DNA of 64,000 bases from Natribaculum breve (GTDB taxonomy: Archaea; Halobacteriota; Halobacteria; Halobacteriales; Natrialbaceae): the NCBI RefSeq assembly GCF_023008585.1, contig NZ_CP095391.1, positions 62,001-126,000 on the forward strand. Reading direction: 5' to 3'. Position numbers and translations under genes: made by a program. The notes beneath the pieces were generated by a model. That model saw nothing but the letters and a program-made list of their open reading frames with translations, was not told where the DNA came from and made no database searches. This document shows, piece by piece, positions 1-8,383 of this stretch; positions within the stretch are counted from its first letter, which is position 1; the number at the start of each line of letters is the position of its first letter.

Positions 1-494
1 TCGTCCACCAGCACGTCCGCGACGGGCTGAACCTCGAGTTCACTGGCGGCGGCAACGTCGCCGAGAAGCTGCTGTCCTCGGGCTGGCGAAGTTACGAGGA
101 CGTCCGCGAGCGGGTCCGAGAACTCTTCTGTGAGACGGAGATCCCGGTCGATCGGATGGACGATCCGACGCACACGTACTCCGGCGGGATGCAACGGCGC
201 GTCCAGATCGCCCGCGCGCTGGCGAACGATCCCGAACTCGTCATCCTCGACGAGCCCACGACTGGACTGGACGTGAGCGTCCAGGCCCGCGTCCTCGACG
301 TGTTCCGTCGGATCCAGCGCGAGGAGGGCGTCGCCGCCATCGTCGTCTCCCACGACCTCGGCGTCGTCCGCCTGCTGGCCGACCGAACCCTCGTGATGCG
401 CCACGGCCGGGTCGTCGAATCCGGCCTGACCGACCGCGTCATGGAGGACCCACACCACGAATACACGCAGACGCTCATCAACTCGGTGATATAA
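1..494 (+). CDS. phnK: C-P lyase ABC-type ATPase PhnK (5'-truncated by window)
   Basis: The gene enters from the left edge in the frame starting at base 3, so its N-terminus (Walker A) lies outside. Visible are a GGGNVAEKLL stretch typical of PhnK, the ABC signature YSGGMQRRV, Walker B (ELVILDEPTTGLD) and the switch histidine (VVSHDLGVV). PhnK is the ABC-type nucleotide-binding protein that associates with the carbon-phosphorus lyase core complex in phosphonate breakdown in the cytoplasm. It ends one base before the start of phnL, which is a typical tight operon junction. Placement beside PhnL and PhnM separates it from generic peptide-transport ATPases. Confidence 0.9.
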   Translation, partial: VHQHVRDGLNLEFTGGGNVAEKLLSSGWRSYEDVRERVRELFCETEIPVDRMDDPTHTYSGGMQRRVQIARALANDPELVILDEPTTGLDVSVQARVLDVFRRIQREEGVAAIVVSHDLGVVRLLADRTLVMRHGRVVESGLTDRVMEDPHHEYTQTLINSVI

Positions 495-1229
495 ATGACG
501 GTACTGACCGTCGACGGTCTCTCGAAGACCTTCGACATGCACGTCCTCGGGGCAAAGCGCGTCGTCGGGCTCGACGACGTCTCCTTCGAGGTGGACGACG
601 GAGAGTTCCTCGCCATCGTCGGCGAGTCCGGCAGCGGCAAGTCCTCGCTGCTGAAGTGTATCTACCGGACCTACCGGCCGACCGCCGGGCGCGTCGTCTA
701 TCACGGCGCTGACGGCGACGTCGACCTGGCGACGTGTGGCGAACGCGACGTCATCGCCCTGCGCGACGACGCCATCGGCTACACGTCGCAGTTCCTGGAC
801 GAGATCCCGCGCGTTCCCGCCGTAGACGTCGTCGCCCGACCGCTGCGCGAGAGTGGGATTCCGATCGAGCAGGCACGGCAGACGGCAGAGACGCTGCTCT
901 CGCGGCTCGGCCTGCCCGAGGAACTGTGGGACGCCTATCCCGCCACCTTCTCCGGCGGTGAGCGCCAGCGGATCAACCTCGCCCAGGCGATCGCGCCGAA
1001 GCCGCGACTGCTCTTGCTGGACGAACCGACCAGCGCGCTCGATCCGGAGACGCGAGCGGCTGCGATCGACCTGCTCCACGAGTACCTCGACGAGGAGACG
1101 ACCGTCGTCGGCGTTTTCCACGACCGCGACGTCGTCGAGGCGGTCGCAGACCGCGTCGTCGTCCTCGAGGACGCGCACGTCGAGCGGATCGTTCCGATCG
1201 AGGAGTACGCAGGGGAGGTCGTCGTATGA
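495..1229 (+). CDS. phnL: C-P lyase ABC-type ATPase PhnL
   Basis: This 244-aa ABC ATPase has Walker A GESGSGKSS (about residues 43-51), signature FSGGERQRI, Walker B LLLLDEPTSALD and a late His (GVFHDRD). PhnL works with PhnI/G/H in forming the ribose 1-phosphonate triphosphate intermediate. The early motif SKTFDMHVLGAKRVVG fits PhnL rather than a transporter subunit. It starts directly after phnK and its stop region overlaps the phnM start by 4 bases, so the three are probably translated from one transcript. Confidence 0.92.
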   Translation: MTVLTVDGLSKTFDMHVLGAKRVVGLDDVSFEVDDGEFLAIVGESGSGKSSLLKCIYRTYRPTAGRVVYHGADGDVDLATCGERDVIALRDDAIGYTSQFLDEIPRVPAVDVVARPLRESGIPIEQARQTAETLLSRLGLPEELWDAYPATFSGGERQRINLAQAIAPKPRLLLLDEPTSALDPETRAAAIDLLHEYLDEETTVVGVFHDRDVVEAVADRVVVLEDAHVERIVPIEEYAGEVVV

Positions 1230-2386
1230 GCCATCAACGCGCGGCCGGCGAGGCGACGACAGTCCTCGAGAACGCCCGCATCGTCACTCCCGAGGCGGTC
1301 GTCGAGGGGGCACTGCGGATAGAGGGCGATCGGATCGTCGGCGTCGGCGACGTCGGGCGGAGCGCGGACGAAACCGTCGACGCTCGAGGACGGCTCGTCT
1401 GCCCCGGGCTGATCGACCTCCACGGCGACGACATCGAGTCGCATCTCCACCCACGGTCGGGCGCGCGCGTCGACACGCACATGGCGCTTGCGTCTGCCGA
1501 CCGGGCGAACGTCGCCGCCGGCATCACGACGAAGTTCCACGCCATCTCCTTCGAGGTCGACCCCGACGAGAATCGCTCGCCGGAACTGGGTGCGGAGATC
1601 GCCGACGCCGTCGAGTGCGCCGACGACCTCATAGCCGACCACCGCATCCACGCCCGCTGTGAGGTGACACAGGCACGGTGCGTCGATGCCGTCGAGGAGG
1701 TCGTCGCGGCCGGCGACGCCGACCTCGTCTCCGTGATGAGCCACGTTCCGGGCAAGGGCCAGTTCCGGGATCAGGAGGCGTTCCTCGAGTACTACCGCAA
1801 CTCCCAGAATCACACCGTCGAGGAAGCCCACAGGCTGATCGAAGAGCGAGGCGACCTCGATCTGTCCACCGTTCGCGAGCGGGTAAACCGCATCGTGGAA
1901 ACGGCCCACGCCCACGGCGTTCCGACGGCCTCGCACGACGACGAGGAGGTGACGGAGGTCGAACGGCTCTCCGACGTCGGCGTGGACATCAGCGAGTACC
2001 CGATCACCCTCGAGACGGCCGCGCGCGCACACGACCTGGGAATGACCGTCACGATGGGCGCGCCCAACCTCGTCCGCGGCGGCAGCCAGTGGGGCAATCT
2101 GCGGACGGCGGACGCCATCGACGCCGGCGTCGTCGACGCCCTGGTCGCCGACTACCACCCCACGTCGCTGCTCGCCGCGCCGTTCGTCGACACCGGCGAA
2201 CCCCTGCCGGAGCGGGTGGCCCGCGTCACGAAACGGCCGGCCGACGCCGTCGGGCTCGCGGAGCGCGGTCGGATCGTCGAGGGCTGTCGGGCCGACCTGG
2301 TCGTGATCGACGAGGAGCCGACGCCGACGGTCACGCGGGCGTTCGTCGCGGGCAAGCCGGTCTATCGCGCGGAGGGATCGCCGTGA
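1226..2386 (+). CDS. phnM: alpha-D-ribose 1-methylphosphonate 5-triphosphate diphosphatase PhnM
   Basis: This 386-aa amidohydrolase-superfamily enzyme is predicted to remove pyrophosphate from the alkylphosphonate ribose triphosphate, giving the substrate of the C-P lyase PhnJ. Seen are CPGLIDLHGDDIE (metal-binding HxD strand), GITTKFHAISFE, RCEVT, the SHDDEE metal-site motif and a C-terminal RADLVVID strand typical of the fold. It overlaps phnL (ATGA) and is overlapped by the next gene (GTGA). The length fits the family. Confidence 0.93.
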   Translation: MSHQRAAGEATTVLENARIVTPEAVVEGALRIEGDRIVGVGDVGRSADETVDARGRLVCPGLIDLHGDDIESHLHPRSGARVDTHMALASADRANVAAGITTKFHAISFEVDPDENRSPELGAEIADAVECADDLIADHRIHARCEVTQARCVDAVEEVVAAGDADLVSVMSHVPGKGQFRDQEAFLEYYRNSQNHTVEEAHRLIEERGDLDLSTVRERVNRIVETAHAHGVPTASHDDEEVTEVERLSDVGVDISEYPITLETAARAHDLGMTVTMGAPNLVRGGSQWGNLRTADAIDAGVVDALVADYHPTSLLAAPFVDTGEPLPERVARVTKRPADAVGLAERGRIVEGCRADLVVIDEEPTPTVTRAFVAGKPVYRAEGSP

Positions 2387-3186
2387 GCCGACTCGGTGCG
2401 GCCATGGACGTCCGCTTTGGCGCTTCCGTCGAGGAGTTTCTCGCCTACCTCACCGACCTCGGCCTGGACCACGTCGAACTCAAGCGCGAGTACCTCGAGG
2501 GACACCCCGACGCGCCGACGCCCGACGAACTCGGCGAGCTGGCCGACAGGTACGACGTCTCGATCACGTACCACGCCCCGTTTCGCGACTGGAACATGGG
2601 CAGTTTCAACGACGACGTCCGGCGGGCGGGCGTCGAACAGGTCAAAGCGAGTCTCGACGACGCGGTGACCGCCGGGGCCGGTGCCGTCGTCGTCCACGGG
2701 GGGTCCGTTCCCCACCGCTACCCCGAGTGGGTTCGCGAGAAGGCGGCCGAGAACGCCCGTCGGTCGCTCCTCGAGTGCGCCGAGTACGCCCGGGAGGTCG
2801 GCGTGGCGCTCTGTCTGGAGAACCAGCCCCGGAGCGGCGACAAACGCCGCTACACGACCACCCCGGACGACCTCGCCGACGCGCTCGCGGCCGTCCCGGT
2901 CGACGGCGAACACCTCGGCGTCACACTGGACGTGGGCCACGCGAAGGTCAACGGGTACGACTGGCGCGAGTTCGTAGACCGGTTCGGCGACCGCATCCGC
3001 GTCTGTCACCTCCACGATAACGACGGAACTGCAGACCAGCACGACCCGCTGACGGAGTACCGGGAGATCCTCGAGACGGTGCCAGCAGCGTACTTCGTCT
3101 TCGAGATGAAGACCGCCGACGACGTGGCACGCAGCGTGGGGGCGGACGTCCCGCCACTCGACGCCGAACTCTCCGCTGACGGGTAA
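2383..3186 (+). CDS. sugar phosphate isomerase/epimerase-like TIM barrel
   Basis: The protein is about 267 aa from a GTG overlapping the phnM stop, or 260 aa from ATG 2404. It has the xylose-isomerase-like/AP-endonuclease-2 TIM-barrel signature: YHAPF, a metal Glu in CLEN, TLDVGHA, CHLHDNDG and a final VFEMK. These provide a Glu/Asp/His divalent metal site. Its substrate is not shown by the sequence. Translational coupling to phnM suggests a role in processing the ribose-phosphate product of C-P lyase, perhaps replacing a PhnP/PhnN-type step, but that is inference. The gene ends the visible phn operon. Confidence 0.8.
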   Translation: MSRLGAAMDVRFGASVEEFLAYLTDLGLDHVELKREYLEGHPDAPTPDELGELADRYDVSITYHAPFRDWNMGSFNDDVRRAGVEQVKASLDDAVTAGAGAVVVHGGSVPHRYPEWVREKAAENARRSLLECAEYAREVGVALCLENQPRSGDKRRYTTTPDDLADALAAVPVDGEHLGVTLDVGHAKVNGYDWREFVDRFGDRIRVCHLHDNDGTADQHDPLTEYREILETVPAAYFVFEMKTADDVARSVGADVPPLDAELSADG

Positions 3187-3348
3187 GCTACGGCTCTGAG
3201 ACGCCCGGTTCGTGTACGAGTCGTTCGACGGTGACGTGTACTCGACACCCCCTCAGCCACCCGCCGTTGCGAAACGCTGGCGCTTTGCCAGTTCCTTTCT
3301 CTAGAATCTACCTCGTCCGATATTTTACTTGTTTGCCCAAACCATCAT

Positions 3349-3361
3349 TAAATAAATATTT
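3349..3361 (+). promoter_or_regulatory. TATA-type promoter of the creatininase gene
   Basis: An AT-rich box (ttaaataaatatt) in an otherwise GC-rich gap lies about 30 nt before the ATG at 3388. That is the spacing of a haloarchaeal TATA box driving a leaderless transcript. No Shine-Dalgarno sequence is visible before the ATG. Confidence 0.55.
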
Positions 3362-3387
3362 GCCACTACGTGTGGTAGCACGCGGTT

Positions 3388-4206
3388 ATGTCGCAGCGAG
3401 AACTCGAGCAGATGCGACTGCCAGAAGTAGAATCGTACATCGACGAAACCGACGTGCCGACCGTACTCGTCCCCGTCGGAACGACCGAACAGCACGGCCA
3501 GCACCTGGCGCTCGGCACCGACGCGTTCATCCCCGAGGAGATCTGTCGGCGCATCGCGTCGGAGGTGGACGCACTCGTCGCCCCGCGAATGAGTTACGGT
3601 GCTTCGGACATGCACGCAGGGTACAACGCGGTGACGTACGTCAACTACGAGACGCTGGCGACGACGCTTCGAGACGTCGCCTACTCGTTCTGCGAGAACG
3701 GCTTTACAGACGTCGTCCTCATCTCGGGACATCTCACGAACGACTACGCGGCCAAGGTCGGCGCGAACAAGGCGAGTCACGATCTCCCGCCCGAAAAGTA
3801 CGTCTACGCGTTTCCGTACTGGGACGCCCTCGATCCCGAGGACATGGCCGAATACCTCTCGTTCGACACGGGATGGCACGCGAACGTCGGCGAAACGGCG
3901 GCAGTGATGGCGATGGACGAAGACCTCGTCGACCTCGACGCCGCCGAACACGACGATCCGGAGATGCCACGAGATATCTCGAATCCGGGCGCACTCCTGG
4001 ACCACCTCCTGATCGGGAAGTCGTCGTTCTACCGGGTGAGCGAATCTGGAACGTGGGGCGATCCGAGCGAGGCGACTCCCGAACGGGGCGAGGAGTACTT
4101 CGAGACGATCACGACCGCCGTCGCGGAACTGATCAACACGTTCCAGGCCGAGCGCGACGAGATCTACAAGCGAGAAAAGCCGACAGACGAGGAGTACTTC
4201 GGGTGA
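3388..4206 (+). CDS. creatininase-family amidohydrolase
   Basis: This 272-aa protein of the creatininase/FAPy-deformylase-like family hydrolyses cyclic or linear amides at a di-metal site. Seen are TTEQHGQHLALGTD near residues 30-45 (Glu, His and Asp ligands), SGHLTND replacing the more usual GNGGN-like loop, and HANVGETA near residue 170 in place of the common HAGExETS. The metal ligands look kept but the loops are variant, so substrate is uncertain: creatinine, formamide of riboflavin biosynthesis, or another amide. It has its own promoter and is a separate unit from the phn genes. Confidence 0.8.
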   Translation: MSQRELEQMRLPEVESYIDETDVPTVLVPVGTTEQHGQHLALGTDAFIPEEICRRIASEVDALVAPRMSYGASDMHAGYNAVTYVNYETLATTLRDVAYSFCENGFTDVVLISGHLTNDYAAKVGANKASHDLPPEKYVYAFPYWDALDPEDMAEYLSFDTGWHANVGETAAVMAMDEDLVDLDAAEHDDPEMPRDISNPGALLDHLLIGKSSFYRVSESGTWGDPSEATPERGEEYFETITTAVAELINTFQAERDEIYKREKPTDEEYFG

Positions 4207-4344
4207 CGCGAGGTCGTCCCGCCGTCGACGACGACTCGAGAACGCCTCTTGGATAGCCGGAGCCAATTCTGACGGCTTCGACGCCATCGAATCCGTTTCC
4301 TCTGCTCCACGCAGCTCACTGCCGAGCGTGCGAAGGGGGACTCG

Positions 4345-4455
4345 TACTGCCGGACAACAGTCACAGACCACTCGATCGCGTCTCACGGCCCGTCGCCGCT
4401 TTCGACGGTCGTTCGAGCGCGATCGATGTGTGAATCGTGTCGTCCGGTAGTATCA
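4345..4455. repeat. inverted-repeat intergenic element (TACTGCCGGAC family)
   Basis: A roughly 110-bp stretch begins TACTGCCGGACAACAGTCAC and ends with its imperfect complement (GTGTCGTCCGGTAGTAT). Inner arms CACTCGATCGCG and CGCGATCGATGTG also pair. Its right end overlaps the stop codon of the usp fragment. The same outer motif recurs near 20.7 kb and twice near 37.7 kb, and singly near 37.48 kb. It could be a small non-autonomous element or a bidirectional terminator. Confidence 0.55.
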
Positions 4456-4734
4456 CTCCTCGTCGGGCGGTTCGGTACGGACGGTGTGCACCGGAACGGG
4501 CGACGTTCGGACCACCTTTTCCGTGACGCTCCCAAGCACGTACCGTCTGAATCCCGTTCGGCCGTGCGTCGCCATCACGATCAGATCGACGCCGTGTTCG
4601 TCGACGTACTCGAGGATCGTCTCGGACGGAATCCCGCGCTCGACGGCCGTCTCGACTTGCTCCAGGCCGTGATCCGATGCCATCTCCGCGAGGTCGTCGA
4701 CCGCCCGTCGTCCTCGCTCCTCGAGGCCGTCGTT
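4453..4734 (-). pseudogene. universal stress protein, C-terminal part (split usp)
   Basis: This encodes the last 93 residues of a UspA-fold protein. The ATP-binding motif region ATHGRTGFRRYVLGSVTEKV (G-2x-G-9x-G-S/T) is present, followed by PVPVHTVR. The matching N-terminal part lies at 6528-6686 on the same strand. Joining the two gives a 146-aa ORF exactly in frame (441 nt), so a normal UspA gene was split by the element at 4735-6527. This fragment has no start of its own except internal ATGs, and it is probably inactive. Confidence 0.88.
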
Positions 4735-4757
4735 GACATCCTCCCCGCCCTGAAGGG

Positions 4758-5013
4758 CTGTCTCTTACCCATACGTCGGAGTCTCGCAAAAGTGGCGTTT
4801 CGGAGGCTCTCGAGACGGGCGTGAACGAATCGAGACCCACAGGAAGAGAGACGAGATCGACGCTCGGTACGGAGCGTAGTACTCGAGGCGACTGCTTTTG
4901 GATCCACAATCACGGATTTCACCCGACGAAAGACGCTGAATACTGGTATCTCGATCGCCACTCTCCGATGGATCGCTCGCAGACTGGTAGCGCAACTTGT
5001 GGGTAAGAGACAG
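4758..5013. mobile_element. 256-bp MITE with IS4/IS50-type ends, copy 1
   Basis: The terminal inverted repeats are CTGTCTCTTACCCA and TGGGTAAGAGACAG. They are flanked by a perfect 10-bp target duplication, CCCTGAAGGG (4748-4757 and 5014-5023). It has the same length as the copy at 36020-36275 in inverted orientation, and I found a single base difference by eye (around 4831). The ends match those of the full element at 32365-34026, including the next bases (CACAA at one end, CATA at the other). Its transposase would therefore act on it in trans. A 61-codon ORF inside is a by-product and is not called. Confidence 0.92.
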
Positions 5014-5047
5014 CCCTGAAGGGCGAGGATTCCCGAGCGTTGGGATA

Positions 5048-6367
5048 TTAAGGTTTGCAGTCCACCACTTGTTCCCTCGGTGAGAATCCGTGGGACAAGT
5101 CATATAGGTAGACTCCGGGCTGTGCCAACCAGCCGGTACTCCTATCCCCGTCCAAACTGGCCGAAGACTTGGAGTTACTTTCGTCGCTGATGTTGATACG
5201 GATGTTTTCCGCCCCGTTCACGTCAGCATTGAACGCAGCGTCACACTCCTCGCAAACATACAAGCCACGTTCAACACGCTGACTATCGTCGTCTCTACCG
5301 CAGACGCAACACGTCTTGCTCGTGTCACGCTCAGAAACTTCTACGACCTCGATACCCTCGACTTTTGCCTTGTATTCGAGAATCGAAGTGAAGCGGTCGA
5401 ACGCCCACCCGTGCAAGTCGAGGTTGCCGTGTTTACCCCAGTTTTTCGACTCACCGTTCTCGTCTTCACGGACGCCGTTGAGCTTCCCGATGTTGATTCG
5501 CCCTACTCCTTGCTCGATACACCGTTCAACGATGTGTTTGGCGAGGCTGTGGAAGAAGTGCGTTCGGCGCTCCGACCACTTGTGATGGAGTCGAATGGCC
5601 TCAGACCCGCCCGAGTCGTCGCACTTGGCGATTTCCTTGGGAAAGTAGTACCCGTCTTGCTTCAAGCGGTTTCCGGGGTACAGGTCGGCTTCCTCGGTAC
5701 TGTACGCGACGGCGGCGAAATTACAGATACCGAGGTCGATGCCTGCAGTCTCCTCGCCGGGTGCGTCGGGTGTGTCAACTTCGTGTTTGCAGACGAGGTG
5801 GAGTTCCCATCGACCCTTTGCCGTATCGTAGACGGCCCTGACTTGTTGCAGGTTTTCAACCGTAACCTCGGAACGAGTCTCGTATTCGACGAGGATGTAG
5901 TCCCAGTCTCTCGGGTGGTCTTTGTGGTTCGCACCTTTTGAGAGTCGGACGCGGTTGTGTTTTTGGTCGTGACGAATACCTTTCTGCTTCCACGTCACCG
6001 TGCTGCGTGGGTGTTCTTCGTGGACGCGGTTGCCGTTGTCGTCGTAGTAGTTTTTCTTGCGGTAGCCGGGCGGATTCGCTCGACTGTCGTTCTTGCGTTT
6101 ACCGTACCACGAGTTGAAAGCTTCAGCGAGTTCCTCCAGAACGCGCTGACTGGACTGAGAATGGAGTCCTTTGTAATTGTCATGCCCTTTCAACTCGCTC
6201 TTCAAGTCCGAGTCGTCGGGAATCTCGCCCGTTTCCTCCCACACTTGCCGGGAGTGGTAGTTAGCAACGTTCCACAGTTTCGATGCACTCCACCCGTGTA
6301 GGTCGAGCATCCGCTCCACTTGAGGGTGGTTGCGGATTTTCGCTCGATAGGTGCGGTGGACGTGCAT
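5048..6367 (-). CDS. tnpB: TnpB RNA-guided nuclease of IS605-type element
   Basis: This 439-aa TnpB starts at MHVHRTYRAKI; a longer frame upstream is an artefact. The RuvC-like active site is present: GIDLGICNFAA (first Asp), INIGKLNG region, and FNADVNGAENI (last Asp). A four-Cys zinc ribbon (CCVCG...CEEC) lies between. TnpB cleaves DNA guided by an omega-RNA made from the element's right end and helps retain the element. The protein appears intact, although its right end is disrupted by the MITE just downstream. Confidence 0.9.
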   Translation of the reverse strand: MHVHRTYRAKIRNHPQVERMLDLHGWSASKLWNVANYHSRQVWEETGEIPDDSDLKSELKGHDNYKGLHSQSSQRVLEELAEAFNSWYGKRKNDSRANPPGYRKKNYYDDNGNRVHEEHPRSTVTWKQKGIRHDQKHNRVRLSKGANHKDHPRDWDYILVEYETRSEVTVENLQQVRAVYDTAKGRWELHLVCKHEVDTPDAPGEETAGIDLGICNFAAVAYSTEEADLYPGNRLKQDGYYFPKEIAKCDDSGGSEAIRLHHKWSERRTHFFHSLAKHIVERCIEQGVGRINIGKLNGVREDENGESKNWGKHGNLDLHGWAFDRFTSILEYKAKVEGIEVVEVSERDTSKTCCVCGRDDDSQRVERGLYVCEECDAAFNADVNGAENIRINISDESNSKSSASLDGDRSTGWLAQPGVYLYDLSHGFSPREQVVDCKP

Positions 6368-6527
6368 TCGTGAAACGTCTCCATAACTGGTTATGTTGCT
6401 CTGTATTGTAAAGGTTTGGATTGAGGCCGGGGAATATCCAGCCGTGCAGTCATCGGTGGATGGCGGCATCCAGTGACGGCGCGTATCCCCGCCGTAAACG
6501 GCGAGGTTTTGCGCCTGCTCATCCCAT

Positions 6528-6686
6528 AACCACCGACGTGATCCCCTCGGTGTCGTACGCTCTCGTGTCGACGACGGAGAGGACGTCGAGCGTCGCGTCG
6601 TACTTCTCGGCGAGGTCGATCGCGTGGGCGGCCGCCTGCTTCGCTTCGTCGCTCCCGTCGGTCGGAAGGAGAATGCGCTCGTACAT
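6528..6686 (-). pseudogene. universal stress protein, N-terminal part (split usp)
   Basis: These 53 codons begin MYERILLPTDGSDEAKQAA, the classic UspA strand-1 and helix-1, and continue through LDVLSVVDTRAYDTEG. The frame runs into the IS605-type element and stops within two residues. It joins in frame with 4453-4734. The ATG at 6686 is chosen because it matches the usual UspA N-terminus; an upstream in-frame ATG adds 19 unlikely residues. Confidence 0.87.
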
Positions 6687-6775
6687 CGGTCGTCTTTCGC
6701 GACAGAGACGGAAATACGTGAGCGTCCGTTGCCGACCGACCAAAGGTGTTTACTCTCCGATAGAAAAGAAGGCGT

Positions 6776-7543
6776 ATGTCCGGCTCCGACGGCGGATGGG
6801 TCGCGCTCTTCTCCGGCGGCAAGGAGTCCTCGTGGGCGCTCTATCGGGCTCTCGAGGCCGGGTACGACGTCCGCAGACTCGCGATCGTTCACCCGCCGGC
6901 GGGATCGCACAGGTACCACGCACCCGCGACGTCGGTGGCCCGACTGGCCGCCCAGAGCATCGAGATTCCCGTCGTCGACGTCGGCATCCCCATCACCGAC
7001 GTCGAACCTCCCGACGTCCCACGGGAGGCCGACCACGACTCGAGCGCAGAGCGTGACACAGAGGTCGAACCGCTCGAGTCCGCCCTCCGGACGCTCGACG
7101 CCGAATTCGACGATGGGCTGGGTGGTGTCGTCGCCGGGACCGTCGAGAGCGAGCACCAGGCCGATCGCCTCCGATCGACGTGCGACCAGCTCGGCTGTGA
7201 CTTCTTCGCGCCGCTGTGGCAGGCAGACCCGCGCGGACTCGCAGAAGCGATGATCGACGGCGGCCTCGAGATACTCGTCGTCGAGGTGACGGCTCCCGGG
7301 TTCGACGAGTCGTGGCTCGGTCGGCGACTGGATCGCGACGCGCTGGCCGACCTGGACGACCTCCACCGCGAGTACGGCGTTCACCTCCTGGGTGAGGGCG
7401 GGGAGTTCGAGACGATCGTCACCGACGGCCCGCACATGTCACGTCCCATCGCACTCGAGTTCGAACGGGAGTGGTTCGGAACCTGGGGGCGGCTGCAAAT
7501 TACCGACGCCCGACTCCAACCGCCGACATCGGACGAGGCGTGA
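6776..7543 (+). CDS. diphthine-ammonia ligase (Dph6-like PP-loop ATPase)
   Basis: This 255-aa protein has the PP-loop ALFSGGKESSWALYRALEAGY at residues 9-29. That is the SGGKDS-type ATP pyrophosphatase motif of the MJ0570/Dph6 family, and the C-terminal LGEGGEFETIVTDGP is diagnostic of it. Dph6 amidates diphthine on elongation factor 2 using ATP and ammonium, the last step of diphthamide synthesis. Length and motifs fit archaeal orthologues. It is divergent from the disrupted usp gene, with about 90 nt between starts. Confidence 0.87.
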   Translation: MSGSDGGWVALFSGGKESSWALYRALEAGYDVRRLAIVHPPAGSHRYHAPATSVARLAAQSIEIPVVDVGIPITDVEPPDVPREADHDSSAERDTEVEPLESALRTLDAEFDDGLGGVVAGTVESEHQADRLRSTCDQLGCDFFAPLWQADPRGLAEAMIDGGLEILVVEVTAPGFDESWLGRRLDRDALADLDDLHREYGVHLLGEGGEFETIVTDGPHMSRPIALEFEREWFGTWGRLQITDARLQPPTSDEA

Positions 7544-7618
7544 CACCACGACGTGACGAACGCGATTTCGACGGCGATCACCGCCATCGTTATTGGTCGT
7601 GTTGTCATACGCCACGAT

Positions 7619-8206
7619 ATGACGTCCAGGATCGACGTCCTCGAGCCAGGTGAGACGGACGACGAAGAGGCCAATCGACGGCTCGAGGAAGCCAGGGAGG
7701 GGTGGTACGGCGATTCGGCGTTCTTCGGGGCGATGGCACACCAGCCGGAGCTTCTCACGCAGTTGATGGACACCTTCGACGCGTTTCCGGCGAGTGAGAC
7801 GATAGATACGGAACTGCTCGAGTTGATGCGACTGCGCGTCGCGGAGGTCCACAGGTGCGCCTACTGTGCGACGGTCAGGACCCAGGCCGTCGCCGACGAC
7901 GTCGCACCGAGAGAGGAGGCGGTGTTCGGCGAGGAAATCGACGCCGACGAACTGAGTCGACGCGAGGAGCTGGCCGTCCGACTGGCAGACCAGATGTCCG
8001 AAGACCCCCACCGGATTACGGACGAGTTCTTCGACGAACTCCGGACAGTGTTCAGCGAGGAAGAGATCGTCGAACTGGCGCTGTTCGCGAGCATCGAGGT
8101 CGGTCTCGATCGATTCTCGATCGCCCTCACGCTCGACACGACCGACGAGAGTCCGTATCCGAGTGGGCTGGAGTACCCGTTCGACCGATCTGAGGTCGAC
8201 CAGTGA
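7619..8206 (+). CDS. AhpD/carboxymuconolactone decarboxylase-like protein
   Basis: This 195-aa all-helical protein carries the redox motif EVHRCAYCATVRTQA (Glu...Cys-x-x-Cys near residue 80). The motif belongs to alkylhydroperoxidase AhpD-core domains, which use two cysteines in thiol-peroxidase chemistry. ATG 7619 is chosen because the region before it is non-homologous low-complexity sequence, though an upstream in-frame ATG exists at 7553. The C-terminus lacks a recognisable extra domain. The exact substrate is unknown. Confidence 0.75.
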   Translation: MTSRIDVLEPGETDDEEANRRLEEAREGWYGDSAFFGAMAHQPELLTQLMDTFDAFPASETIDTELLELMRLRVAEVHRCAYCATVRTQAVADDVAPREEAVFGEEIDADELSRREELAVRLADQMSEDPHRITDEFFDELRTVFSEEEIVELALFASIEVGLDRFSIALTLDTTDESPYPSGLEYPFDRSEVDQ

Positions 8207-8383
8207 CGGCGGGGAGGCGCAGGCCGGAGCCATCCTCTTTCGATCGGTGGCGGCGGCGTCTCGCCGCTGCCAGACAGCGAGCGGCGGTCACGTCCGACGC
8301 CCGGCGTCGGTTCCGAAACGTGGCTGACACGAGCTGTGACCGTTCCAGAAATTCTTTGGAAGAGAAGCGTCCCCTATCAGGAG

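Larger units (their letters stand above)
4735..6527 (-). mobile_element. IS200/IS605-type (tnpB-only) element inserted in usp
   Basis: The boundaries come from restoring the usp reading frame: codons for TSVV on one side and NDGL on the other. The element has one tnpB and no tnpA, so it is an IS1341-type form that needs a transposase in trans. Its right end, on the minus strand, holds a short hairpin (CGCCCT GA AGGGCG core) before the GAGGATGTC terminus. That hairpin is itself interrupted by a MITE. Without the MITE and one target copy the element is about 1527 bp. No target duplication is seen, as expected for this family. Confidence 0.8.

Noticed and set aside
4821..5006. A 61-codon ORF within the MITE (also in the copy at 36 kb)
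   Set aside because: Present only because the two MITEs are almost identical. No motif and no start context; the element is too small to be autonomous.
6368..7435. N-terminal extension of the tnpB frame to 795 codons
   Set aside because: The extension overlaps the Dph6-like gene and the usp fragment in antisense. TnpB homology begins at the Met at 6367.
8207..8383. Fluoride riboswitch upstream of the crcB pair
   Set aside because: I could not find the conserved pseudoknot core or stem arrangement; the gap is GC-rich without the expected signature.
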